From contig CM033119.1 of NCBI GenBank assembly GCA_019321725.1, positions 3,621,865 through 3,685,864 of the forward strand: a DNA stretch of 64,000 nt, given 5' to 3'. This DNA comes from Paulownia fortunei (lineage: Eukaryota; Streptophyta; Magnoliopsida; Lamiales; Paulowniaceae). This document shows, piece after piece, positions 24,345-40,324 of this stretch. The notes beneath the pieces are model-generated. The model saw only the letters and a list, made by a program, of their open reading frames with translations. It searched no databases and was not told the origin of the DNA. The translations under genes and the position numbers were made by a program. Each line of letters starts with the position of its first letter. Within the stretch, counting starts at the first letter, position 1.

Positions 24345-24477
24345 AAAGTACAAATTGAGATTGCGTTTTCATCTAAAAGCATAATTTTTACTTGTATTTT
24401 TAATTTCTTTTTTAATTTTGAAAGTGCAAGTTGGAACTGCACTTTTTGGATGAAAACGCAATCCCAATTTGCACTTT
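24345..24477. repeat. Hairpin-forming inverted repeat at the MULE left end
   Basis: Arms 24345-24373 and 24449-24477 are reverse complements over 29 bases with two mismatches; the inner 15 (gattgcgttttcatc / gatgaaaacgcaatc) are perfect. The 75-base loop contains a second, smaller palindrome (AAAGTGCAAGTT / AACTGCACTTT). The words GAAAGTGCAA recur in the MULE ends. Confidence 0.75.
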
Positions 24478-25015
24478 CAAATTTATTTTTTTTTAAGGAA
24501 TTTTTGAAAGCGCAAGATAGAATTGCACCTTTAAAAAATATTTTTTTTTAAATATTAAGAATGCTTTTATATATATATATATATCTTTGCTATATATATA
24601 TAATTAATATATAAATTTGTGGGGAGTGGAGAAATGGGGAATGGGATGTAGTTAATAAAGATTGACATTTAATATAAATGCAAATGAGAAAATTAAAATA
24701 TTTATACATATATTTTAGATAAATATATATATATAATTATATATATATTTTAGATAAATATTTTTTATTATAATAATAAATAACATAAAGTTATATTGTT
24801 TATTTTTTTTACTTAAGCTATAATATGTATGTAAATATTTTAATAAAGATAATAATAATACTATTTTTGCTTCATAATCACATTTAATTTTTTTGAATAA
24901 TAATTACAATATTGAATTTAAAAGTTTTGAAAAATACAAAAATAAAAAAAATACTAAAATAACCATAAATGCCACACGTACGTCGGTGGCGTTGTCGTCT
25001 ACCTCGACGTTCACC

Positions 25016-27460
25016 CTAAGCAGCAGCAGTAGTATCATGTGATTGATTTGGGGTTGGATCATCAACATATATAGTATAGTTTAAATTGAAACTTGACCGA
25101 CCTGATGAAGTTGTGGAGCTCGACTCTCCACGATCATGATAATCGCTGTTTAGATGTAAAAATGCAACAGGCGAGACAATAAAATCTCCACATCCAAAAT
25201 CGTATCCTAAATGCTGTTGAACAAACGGTGTCTGCGCCATGTCTAAATCTGAACTAAGTAGCGCAGACAATGACATCATAAATGATGGCATACCCCAATA
25301 CGGAGTGAATGGGTCATTCGGTTGTGCTTGTTGAGGCACATAATAGTTGGCGGTGCTATCCAAGCCGTGTGATACACGATGTGTCGATGTGGATGGACCT
25401 ACCTCATCTGCTACACTAGACACAAGTGGATGAAGAATGTCATAAGATGTAGAAGCATAGCTAGTAAATGCACCTCGTATCGAGGTAAAGAGACCTGCAT
25501 CATCTACTGCTCTAGTACGCCTCCTCGTTCTCCTAGGTGTGTCTTGTGGTGGTGACATTAGTATATTTACAACATCTTGTTATCTACGAAGTAGGCGTCT
25601 GACATCATTAGTAGCGTGTATAGCTTCACTTCTTAACTGTATAAGTGAAGCTATATCTTGCTCGCTCGCGCCATCAACACTGAGTATAATCCTTTCAACC
25701 GCCATACTCTAAAATACGTGTAAAAAATGAATAATATTAAATAATATCATAAATATGATGCATACACATTATAAAAAAATTTATTAATGAATGTCTTATC
25801 ATAACTTCTAAATCTGATATGTGTGAAAGCTGGTACCCCTCCTCCACAGGCAAATGGGATGGTGATATCAGATGACGTGTAATGCAATCGTACCAATCCA
25901 TATAGCGAGACTCAGTACTATCGAACCCAGTAATGGGAGGGTTAACGATAATAAACTAATGTCTATTTGCCCACTGCGACACATACTCTTGGTGATATCG
26001 AGTCCAATTCTCTCCATTGTGTCCCCTGCGGTCTATATCATGTAAAGTCTGCTCATATGCTGGTATATCTGGTAGAATGTATTGTAGCATGCCAAACTGG
26101 CGCATGACCCGCTCTGGGTGATGGAAATCCATGATAGCGTAGTTGATCAATGGACAATGAGATCTCCACAGTGGCGTATTACACCTTAAACTCAACGCCA
26201 TAATATCCGGTGAACTCATATCATATGACTCCCATATAAACTATAATTATAAAATACAAAAATTTGAATTATTTGTACATATATGAAAAGAAAAATCAAA
26301 TCAAATTTAAATAAGTATATTAAATTCTACTCACCTCTCTATCAGTTATCATGTCTAGTATATCCCTAATAATCATAACCGAATGACTCGCTGTACGCGT
26401 AAAGCTGTAATACTGCATCCACTTATATGTATATAAAAATAATCATGAAATAATAATCATAAAATAATAGTGGAAGTAGAAGTTTATTATCATTAGCATT
26501 AATAAATGAGTCCATACCTTGCACCATATGGAGGAAATGGAATCTCATGATCATTAGCGCCGATGAATAGACCCATATTTACTTACGAACATAATCGTCT
26601 TGGCACCAACGTGGTAATGCGAGACCATGCTCATATCTGTAAAAATATATATTAATCAAATGAAAGTGGCAAACATACTGATATGATATAAGAAAGTAAC
26701 AATACTTACATAAGGTTTACCTGTAGAAGCACCATCGCACCACCAATAATATTATTATCTTTATCCGATGCAATGCACAACTCATGATACATGAAAGACA
26801 GTACTGCACTGCCCCAACTAAAATAAACAACATCCTTAATCTGTTTCATACTCTGTAGATATAGCAACGATACTCCATTGCCTGATGAATTAGGATACAT
26901 AATGCTACTGAGTAGAATCAATGCAACTCCGTGTTCATATCGCTCCAACTTATCATGGGGAGTGTCATCTGTCATTGGGTTAGCCTGAAGATAACCCCTC
27001 AAGGCACTCAACAATATATACCCAGCCCTAAACTACTGTGAAGTAGATTGAAATCCTAAATAATGGTGGCAATAATCCTACCACTGTTTGGTAGATCTCC
27101 TCGGATCAATTTCAATAACAGACTGACCATCTATTGATAAACCCCAAATAACTGCAACATCCTGTAGTGTGACTGTCACCTCACCCATGCGAAAATAAAA
27201 TATATGAGTCTCAGGTCACCGTCTCTCGACTAGAGTAGTAATCAAATGAAAGTCCATATCAAAGTGTCCACATCGATAGACGTCATAGAATCCCATATCA
27301 TACCGAAGATGAACTACACGAGGATGCAATACACGATCTCCACCATGAAGACTCCAAAATGGTGCGTCTGCATGCCTAACTGTAAATGTTCTATCAACCG
27401 CACCAACAAATACACTTTCTGAACGGTGAATAGCCTATCGGAATAAAATTGTCGTATCCT
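25016..27460 (-). pseudogene. Plant mobile domain (MAIN-like / PP7-long-form-like) remnant
   Basis: Minus-strand pieces in order: GAVDRTFTVRHADAPFWSLH near 27390, the PMD core words GEVTVTLQDVAVIWGLSIDG near 27150, SALRGYLQANP (27014-26706), the C-terminal part with VMRQFGMLQY (26219-25956), then a Ser/Thr/Pro-rich tail (25558-25016) followed by an Arg/Gly-rich end. PMD proteins occur both as host genes (MAIN, MAIL1) and inside MULEs and other transposons. Stops interrupt it, for example TGA where Trp is expected after VERR near 27230, and TAG codons near 27090 and 27035. Introns may account for some gaps but not for these stops. The MULE context and decay argue for a transposon gene. Confidence 0.7.
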
Positions 27461-27689
27461 ATAGACGATATACGGAAACAATATATATCCTATTTATAAA
27501 TGAATAACAATATATGTTAAGGATAATTTTTTTAACAACATCACGTGAATGTTTACATATAATATAAAATTTAACCATATGGTTCACAATAATTAAATAC
27601 AAATTTTAACATATAACATGAAATTGTACATACATCATTAACAATAGTTAAATATAACATCATTACAAAATTATTTCATACAAATAAGG

Positions 27690-30400
27690 AGTATTACTCC
27701 CACATAAGAGCAAATACTAATCTAACTGTAATGACATCATGTATGCTGGGAAGACGAAGTTGTTCCACGTACTGTTGCATTGACATATTCTGTTGCATTG
27801 AGTCTTTGCCTTGCCCATGCTTGTTGTCTAGTACGTATCTGAGGCCAATCCATCTCATTAGGAATTCAAGTAGTAGTATTCCGTTCACGATGATTTTAAA
27901 TCCATAATTATGGATTGTGCCACAACTCGAAAGGGGGTGCATCCCAATAAACTTTATCTGGCAAAATCTTAAACTTCCCTTTGTAAGTATCTACATAAGA
28001 ATCAGTATTATAGTACGATTTCATAAATGTTGTTAGATTAACTCCAAAATGTCGGCAAGTATGCATTGTATATGAGCAAGGTATTCCAAATTGACTTCAA
28101 TTACCACATGAACACTCCATTGACCTCAATTTCACGACGTGTGTAAAACTCCTAGATGATCCTGGTCGACATGTTATGACAAACGTGGATTGATCTGTGT
28201 AATCAAACACGTGTAACATATACTCTATAGATAGATTCTGCGAACTCTCATACCTTTGTAATATATTATCAGGCCATGGTTGGTTATTCTCCACCATTCG
28301 AAGACCCTTGGATAGTCGATCGAGAAAATATTTAATAGCATGATGGAACGTAATCTGTATAATAGCAGTAACTGGGAGCCGTCGTGCACCTTTCAATATT
28401 CCATTAATGCATTCTGACATATTTGTTGTCAGAATGCCACATCACCATCCTCCATCATATAAGCCAGAGTTCACTGACATTTATCTATATTCTTTAAGTA
28501 TGCATGTGCATCCTCATTGAGAGCCTTTATTTTTTTTATTATCTTATCAAATTGTCTGATTGTTAATTGTGAACCAGCTGTATAACATAAATCCCTTAAT
28601 GCAATACTCTTGAACCGCTTGTTGAAATTAGATGACACATGTCTTAAGCAAAAATGATGCACCCCGCGAGGTGGCATGAAATCAGGTATGTATTGAATAG
28701 CTCTAAGTAGGCCACTATGTCGGTCAGAAATTAATCAGACACCTTCAACCCCACGGACAATATACATAGATTACATATGTAAAAACCATCTCCAAGATAT
28801 AAATATTTCTTCATCAACAACTGCAAAAGCCAGAGGCAAAACATATTGATTTGCATCCATCCCCACAACAATCAATAATTTGTGTTTGTACTTTGTGTAA
28901 AGATGTGTTCCATCAATACTTATTATTTTACGATAATTTTGGAACCCATCGATACATGGCTTGAATGCCCACAATACATATTTCAATATTTTCTTTTCTG
29001 CGAAATCGGTGTCGATGTGATGCCACTCTATAATTGTACCTGGATTTCATTTTTGCAGAACTCTCAAATACTTAGGCAATTTTCTAACTGAGCTCTCCGA
29101 AGTGCCATAAATATTTTTCCTTGCGCGTTTCAAACCGTGCTAGGGCTTATGATATGAAATTTTATACTGATACTTCTCTTTCACATTTTATTGAACATAC
29201 TTAATCTCATAGGCCGGGTCACACTGAAATATGCCAGTAAGCAACCTTGCGATCATGTTTTTACATAGGTTGTGATGATCCACATACACTGAATTCATAA
29301 GGCAGGTATAAGGGCCTCCCCACTTGGTGATTTTTCATAAATCGAGCTTTGCTTTCAATGATGCTCGAAGCCCCCAATTATACCACGTGATCGATCTACT
29401 ATGGCTGCATTCCACTTTCAATAATTTTGGTGTACTCTCAACTACCCGAACTCACGTCTGACAACTCGTACAGAGTAATCTGTAACTGAAGCTTGCAGAT
29501 TTTTTTTATCTTTAAATACTATATCATTTTCAAGCTCTCAAATACTGAAGTTATAAAACTTTTCTCTATTTGGAATACCAATAGAATCCACAACTATTTT
29601 TGGGTAACATGTGGTGAAGAATGGTATAGTACGATTAGAGTCATATTCATTTGTTATTGAGGGTATTGAAATATAAACTGACACTTGATGTTGGGACAAG
29701 TTGCCCTCATCATATTGCTCATATATCTCTTTCAAATCATCAATTTCGACCTCATCACCATCATCATCATCATCATAATCACCATTATCTTAATCAATAA
29801 TTTCATCGAATTCAAAATTAATATGTTCTTTAGCACCAAAACTGTCAATAAGTGGCTCAGACAATTTATCAGTGTATGCATTATATGGCTCTGTATTTGT
29901 ACTTTCAAAATGCTCTTGACCAGAGTTTGAAGCACCTGTATTAAACTCATTGATGCCAACACTTGTCATACCTTGCGTCACTGTAGTCATTTCAAACACA
30001 CTATCATCTCTTAAAAATGATGCATACTGATAATACTCATTGCTTGTGGTATCTCAGGTACAGTATTATGAACATTTTATTCTGCCTCAATATAAAATTT
30101 TACAAATTGATTTTCTCTTTCCGAATCCAAGAAAAATTACAATCCTTCGTCATTAGTTATTGATGTTAGTTGTGACATATTACCGCAACAGTACTTACCA
30201 AAAAATTTCAATAAGAATTGTTTATCATCAACGGCCGTAATCTGATACACTTTTAATAGTAATTTAGAAAATCTTGTCCTACGAGACATTCCCCTAACTC
30301 CAATTGCAAAGCGATCATATGCCAATGAATTAGTATCTTGTATAATTTGACCACCAAAGTATTTCAGAACATCGATGCTATTTTTATTTACCATAACTAC
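27690..30400 (-). pseudogene. mudrA-type MULE transposase remnant
   Basis: Minus-strand segments in order: an N-terminal part (30394-30137), an acidic Asp/Glu-rich linker (about 29999-29700), the DDE catalytic core with IDGTHLYTKYKHKLL (near 28930, first Asp) and LISDRHSGLLRAIQYIPDF (near 28720, second Asp), MPPRGVHHFCLRHVSSNF, a MSECINGILKGARRLP block (28420 on) and a SWIM zinc-finger start ECSCGN (near 28105) continuing as SQFGIPCSY. Stops replace conserved Trp at two places (after DKCQ near 28471, and inside the SWIM domain near 28095) and another residue before LISDR. There is a one-base frameshift near 28430. Clearly dead. Confidence 0.8.
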
Positions 30401-30879
30401 ATCAAAATAAGTATTAATATTTTAATTTTAAATAATAATTTCAAAGATATAATATTTAATTAAGATTATGATAGTTATGATAAAGATTCCCTAAATAGTT
30501 CAATAATTTTTAACTCATATTTTCAAGTCAAATAACAAATATAAAATATAATATACAAAAAAAAGTGCAAACATTAGCTTCTCCACATATAAAATATGCT
30601 ATTAAAAATGTAACTGCATGTGCCATTATAAAAAATAATATTAATAACATTTCAATATAACAAAATTTATTTTTTCAATATAATAATACATCTACTTTAT
30701 AATTATTATAATAAAATATATACATTATAATTAAAATATGATACATGTAAGTCACACTCAAAATATGATTTGCGTCGTATTTTAATCTCTCGCGTACTAA
30801 CCTGAACAAAAATATATAAATGTTAATTAGTTATTTTTTAATTAAAAAATTTTAAAAAATAATAACAATATTACTTACC

Positions 30880-31110
30880 GAAAGAAGAAAATATGGATAT
30901 CAAGAAGGTAAGAGATGGGAGAATCCGAAAAATGAAAGAGCAAATGATGGGAAAAAAAAACGAGTGTGAGAGGCCGAGAGAGAGAGAGAGAAAGAAATAG
31001 GGGAAGTTGGAAGTGGGGAAGAATCGGGGAAAATGGGTGGGGGGGAGGGGGGAGGAATGGGGAAGTGGGAAGTGGGAAGTGGGAAGGAGGAAAGGAAGAA
31101 AGGGAATCAA
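30880..31110. repeat. Long purine-rich tract in the MULE 5' region
   Basis: About 230 bases of the plus strand are nearly all A and G, including (GA)n at 30976-30992, G-runs near 31036-31050 and repeated GGGAAGT units at 31060-31085. In the direction of the MULE genes it is a CT-rich leader or promoter segment. Confidence 0.6.
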
Positions 31111-31260
31111 TCAGGCATTAAAGCCGATCAAAAGCGCAAGCTATGATTATGGTTGTATTTTCTGTAAATTTTGCGCTTTCTTTCACATTGTAGGGTTGCG
31201 CTTCCTATCAGAATAAAATGAAAGTGCGTATTAAGGTCGCGCTTTCACGCATTTCCTTAA

Positions 31261-32562
31261 CCCCTCGTCCAATCACAACAAAAAATTAATTATTTTTAAA
31301 ATATATTATTTTTTATTAAATTAGTCATCAAATAATTTTTATCTTTTGGTAAAAGACTATAATCATGATTTTCCTATTCAACTACTTTAAATATTTTCAA
31401 ACACCGTGATTTTTGAGATGTCTAAAAATTTGATCATTTCTCCATATTTTTTTCTTAGATTGCTCCTTTTAATGGGTTCTGAGGTGAAAATTATTTATTA
31501 CCCCTATAAACTAACCTAAATTTAAAAGTATTGCACATGATAAATCCACGTTTTCTTTTTTATATGTATATATTTATATATTCAAGAATGTTCATGCCTT
31601 TAATTTTTACCTAAAAGCATAATTAAAAACTATTTTCTTAAAAAAACTTTATAGAAGTCGCTAGCATTTGATCGTGAATAAAAATAAATATAAAAAGGGG
31701 GAACAGCTCCCTCCTCTCAGACACATGACTCACGTTCACACTTCTTCACACACACAAACTTCGGCTTTCTTCTTTCGTTTTACCAATTAAAAAAGAATCA
31801 TATTAGTTTTTTTTCAATAATCAAGTAATTTTTGTGCCCCCTATACAAAGCATTTTGAAAGTTTAAATTAGTAAAAAAAAGATTGGTAAAAATTGTATCA
31901 CATCTATTACCCTATACAATTTATTGGATTGATATTATCCGAATGATAAAGTTGTGGTTGTCACAATTAACTGGATATATATGATTTAGATGTTTTATTA
32001 CAGTTTTTAGTATTTATCATATAGGTTGGAAGTATATATGACTTCTTTACTTATATTTGTGTTGATATTATTTATTTTTATTATGATTTTTTTCTTTTTT
32101 TACTTATTTTATTGTTTATTGCATTTTACAAAAATAATAGTGTATTGTTGAACAAAAAAAATAAGTAACCGAAATCCTAATTTCCACACAAACTTTTTAA
32201 TTTGATGAATATTACAAAAATTGAAATTCCAAACGACAAGTTTTTAAAATTAAAAGAAAAATCCAAGACTGGGTGGTTTGAAACTATGCCTCCAGAGCCA
32301 CCAAAAAAAAAAAAGAAAAGAAAAGAAAAGAGGCAGATGTTGTGTTATAGAAACTGATATTTACAAAGAAAAAAAAAAAACAGTGATAAATTGAGGGGCA
32401 TAAATTACAAATCAACAACAGAAAATAAAACCAAAGTTCTTCATTGGAATGGCAAATGGTGGTCTGGATTCTGGAAGAGGACAAAACAAAACAAGACAGT
32501 TTAAACAAAACGATAAATTGATGTTACCAAAGGTATACAGATAATAAAAACAGACAGAGTTC
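31261..32562. other. Spacer between MULE and ADH gene 2
   Basis: No gene. AT-rich, with an A/G microsatellite at about 32300-32333 (aaaagaaaag units). The last ~250 bases before 32563 are probably the 3' untranslated region of ADH gene 2, which is transcribed leftward; no single polyadenylation signal stands out. Confidence 0.5.
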
Positions 32563-36487
<3,925 letters not shown>

Positions 36488-37672
36488 CTATCTGTCTTAA
36501 TTAAAACTCATATCTGACGAGGAGACATTAAATTACTCACATGTCTTCGTGTAAACTCAATTCTTGGGTGAAAAAACTTAAGTCCTCTTACTACGATACG
36601 ATGATTATGTGAGAAAATATTAAATGCTTGAATTGGTTATTGTGTCATTTTCAGACTGTATTGTATAGTATCATTCAGATTGCCCAATTGGTAATCCACC
36701 AATTGATTTCGAGTATACGTTTTAACGTCAAGACAAACGACATTACGGGAATACTATTCTAATAGAAAATGGCTTGGAGTCTGGAATCGAAGTGTTTGTA
36801 CTAATTTCGATTTTTTTATTATAATTTTGTATTTTGTATTGTATAATAAATATGCATGTCTCATGTATATTATTAATTCAAATATATATTTTAAAAAAAA
36901 ATATTATACACTTCAGTGTGATATGCAAATTAAAATGTAATATAAAATTATAAATAAAAAATCTAAACTGTATTATATACGAACATGAGGATGATATCAT
37001 TGGATGGATTTGGCATTGTAGCATTTTCAACAAAGTGATTAATTATATTATTATATTAAAGTACAAATTCAACACCATGATTAATAACTTATTTAAGTAT
37101 GAATTCAATTAGTAAATTATTCAGTAAATTGAATTGAATTCATACTTCGTATAATAATATCACTAATTATTTCATTAAAAAAAATACATCAATACCGAAA
37201 TTATCCAATGATTAATAACTTACTCAATTTTTTACCTTACCGAAAAATAATAAAAATTTGTAAGTAATCCAAATATCGAATTAAATATCAAAAAATTTAA
37301 AAAATTCATACCAAATATTGAATCAAATTTTCAATTTAATATTCAATTTATATCAAAGTTTTGGTTTTACTTTGGTTTAATCGGGTTACCAAATTGCAAA
37401 CATCTGTAACTATAAAATAGAGGATAAATAATACTCCAAATCGACCAAAGTACAAAAACAAGCTCTTCTCACGGACACAAAAGGAAAAACAATATGCAAA
37501 GACCATAATGTCCTTGCATCAACAACAACCTATTCATGCAGTACGAGGACGAACCCAAACATTCATCAAATTACAACGTATACCCTTACCAATAAATAAC
37601 CATTATTTAACTGTTTTTTGTAAGCTTTATCTCCAATTTATAACTCGTTTGCACTGTCATATATGAATTTTT

Positions 37673-37901
37673 TAAGGTTAAATTTGAATGGAAATTTTTT
37701 AATTTGAATGAATGATTTAGGATAATAATTTTAAATAACTTTATTTAAGATAATTTTAAAATTTATCATAATAACTCAAAAAATAACTTAAAATAGGAAT
37801 TCAATAATATAAAATTTATTATATTATGACATGCTCAATAAATTTATTATCATGAATTTAAAAATTTTAACATCAAATTTATCTGTTGAAATGAAACCTA
37901 A
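37673..37901. mobile_element. MITE-like element, copy a
   Basis: Left end taaggttaaatttgaatgg is partly inverted at the right end (ttgaaatgaaacctaa). The interior (taaaatttat..ataataactcaaaaaataac..aaaatag) matches copy b at 38331-38560 in the same order. TAA/TTA at the ends would fit a Tourist-type element; this is inference. Confidence 0.5.
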
Positions 37902-38330
37902 CTAATTGTCAAATATTTGAGTTGGGAAAACTACCAAATTCTCCTAACCTCTTCAGATTTAAGAAGACCACCTTTGATAGAGTGGCTCTGAGCCAAAATT
38001 TGGATGTCGAACTTAGTGCTTGAATTTTTTTTCCAGCGTGCAAAATTAGTACATATCAATTTGAGTTATTAAATTATGGCTAAATTATAAAAAATATTTT
38101 AAAAATTTATTCTAATCATAAAAAAATTCAGTTATCTTTTAAAATTACAAATATCTCTTAAAGTAATACAAATTCCTCTTGAAGTTTGTCTTTATTTTAC
38201 AAATAATCCCCTCGATAGGTATAATTTATAAAATAAAAATAAATATCAATTGGATATTTGTAATTTATAAACTTAAATGAGTTTTTTTGTAAATAACTCA
38301 AACTTCAAATGTTATTTTTAGAATTCAACC

Positions 38331-38560
38331 TTAGATTTCATTTGGATGAAATGATTTTAATTTGACGGAATGATTTCAAATGACTCAATATAAAATAAAT
38401 TTAAAATCTACCACAATAACTTAAAAAATAGCTCAAAATATGTGTTTAATAATTTAAAATTTATTTTATTATGAAATTATCCAAATAAATTTAAATATAT
38501 TTATTATTATGGATTTAAAATTCTTAATTTCAAATTTCATCATTTCAAATTAAACCTTAA
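38331..38560. mobile_element. MITE-like element, copy b
   Basis: Left end ttagatttcatttggatg; right end, inverted, ttaaggtttaatttgaaatg. About 230 bases, same interior order as copy a, no coding frame. Two diverged copies 430 bases apart support a mobile family. Confidence 0.5.
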
Positions 38561-39745
38561 ATTATTTATAAGATAATGTGAACAAAAAATAAGCTTGGTT
38601 AACTAGTTAAGCACTATGTATGGTCCACAGCTTAAATCTTAATTCATATAGGATTAAATTAAACTACCTACATCTACATGCCAAATATATATACACACAC
38701 ACACACTAAATCGAAGGAGAAACCTATAGGTTCTGCTAGGGCTGCGATTGCATGATATGTTCATTTTGAAATATATTGATATGACATATTTTTTTTGTGA
38801 GAATTAATTTGATTGATTTATAGAACATCTCATAAAACATATTTGTTTGGTAAATTTCTTAGAAAAATTATTTGACACTTGTCATCCAACTATTTATCCC
38901 AATTAATTATATGTATTTGTACTATTAATATGTAAATGTAATTTACACCTTTCATATATTATAGTAAAATATTTATATACAAAGACACGTATATATATGT
39001 ATATGTGGGTGTATATATATGTTTACATACACATTTTAGTGATGTATAAAATATTTTTAAGCAATTACATGCAAGACATATATATATATTGACGTTGTAT
39101 ATACATTAATAATATACACCTTTAGTATATTTTAAAATAAAGGATTTACATACGTAGGCGCATATATATCTGTGTATATATTATTGTTGTATATATACTA
39201 ATATAAGATACAACTTTAATATATTTTTGTAATAAAAGAATTACATACATATACGCATATATATATATATATATCATTTTCACCAATCATCATCCAAGAG
39301 GGAGAAGTGGATGGGAATGAGAGTAAAGATAGTGCACCATTTTTCAATGCAATTTTTCTAAGAAATTCGATTTCATTCCAAAGAAAATCTCCTGTCCCCA
39401 AATTTTTATGTGGCCTTCGCTTCATTATATCTTAAACACTTTTACATGATAATAAAATATTTATTTTGGGATATAGTTCATCTGCTGAAACAATTAATTT
39501 GAATCTACTTAACGATAAGGTGGAAGTTTGAATTTTGGTAGAAACCTGCTGTTGAACTTTGATATGATGCAATTATTGTGCTGCTAGTAAGACCAATCAA
39601 TGTGATGCCAGTGAGATCCTGCAACCGAAATTTAACGAACGATCACTGTGAATTGGGATTTTTGCACAGAAGTGCATAATTTTTCAGGGGAACTTGGGAA
39701 TCAATCGAGGTATATCATGCGATTTACTCTCTCCAGAGTGGTAGG

Positions 39746-40154
39746 GTTGGAAAATTATGAAAATTCCCAATAAATCATATTAGTGAGAATGAAAATAACA
39801 TAAAACTTTGATAACGGAGTTCGGCCAATAATGCCTATGTCTCCGGACCTACTGCAAATCGTTTTACTAAAAGAAGAAAAATACAAGTGTTTACAACACT
39901 TACAACTCACACAAGAATTTTTTTTCACAAAATTCTTTCACAAGTTTTCTTTTAAACTCTTTTCTCTCAAACTCTCTTTAATTCTTTAATTTTGGGATGC
40001 TATACAAATGAGAATTAGGGGGGTTTATATAGGTTTCAAAAAACATGAGTTGGTGAAATTTAGGCAATAAATTAGGTTAGACACCTTAATTGACAATTGC
40101 CTAAATTAGGCACCCTTCATTTTCAACCAAAAATGTTTGGCCATTTTCTTGACA
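39746..40154 (-). repeat. 3' LTR of the Copia element
   Basis: About 409 bases, matching 44226-44637 along its full length. It ends (plus-strand view) in cttgaca. The adjacent internal sequence read on the minus strand, AAGTGGGAGATTG, is the polypurine tract. Its first bases (plus-strand view) have lost the TG seen in the other LTR. Confidence 0.85.
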
Positions 40155-40324
40155 ATCTCCCACTTGAAAACTGATTTCAATCTATCTTCACATCTCGATC
40201 TATGCAGCAGATCTTTTCAGTCTTGTTACTCTTGCAAGCCAACTAAAGTTGAACACAACTTCAGTTTATGGATAACCACCGTCTTTTTCAACATATCTGC
40301 TGGATTCTTACTTTCTTGGATCTT

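Larger units (their letters stand above)
24420..31260 (-). mobile_element. Decayed MULE (Mutator-like) element with plant mobile domain
   Basis: Coding remnants of a mudrA-type transposase and a plant-mobile-domain protein, both on the minus strand, lie between degenerate inverted ends. Left-end sequence near 24493 (TTAAGGAA..GAAAGCGCAAGA..TTGCACCTTT) matches in inverted orientation 31219-31260 (TTAAGGAA..GAAAGCGCGAC..CGCACTTTC). Related words continue left to about 24420 or 24345, so the exact left border is uncertain. No 9-bp target duplication was confirmed. It lies between the two ADH genes, its left end about 0.5 kb upstream of ADH gene 1. It is not autonomous: both coding parts contain in-frame stops and shifts. 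Confidence 0.75.

Noticed and set aside
31007..31216. Gly/Arg-rich 69-codon frame and its antisense Pro/Ser-rich frame
   Set aside because: Translation of the purine tract in the MULE leader; low complexity only.
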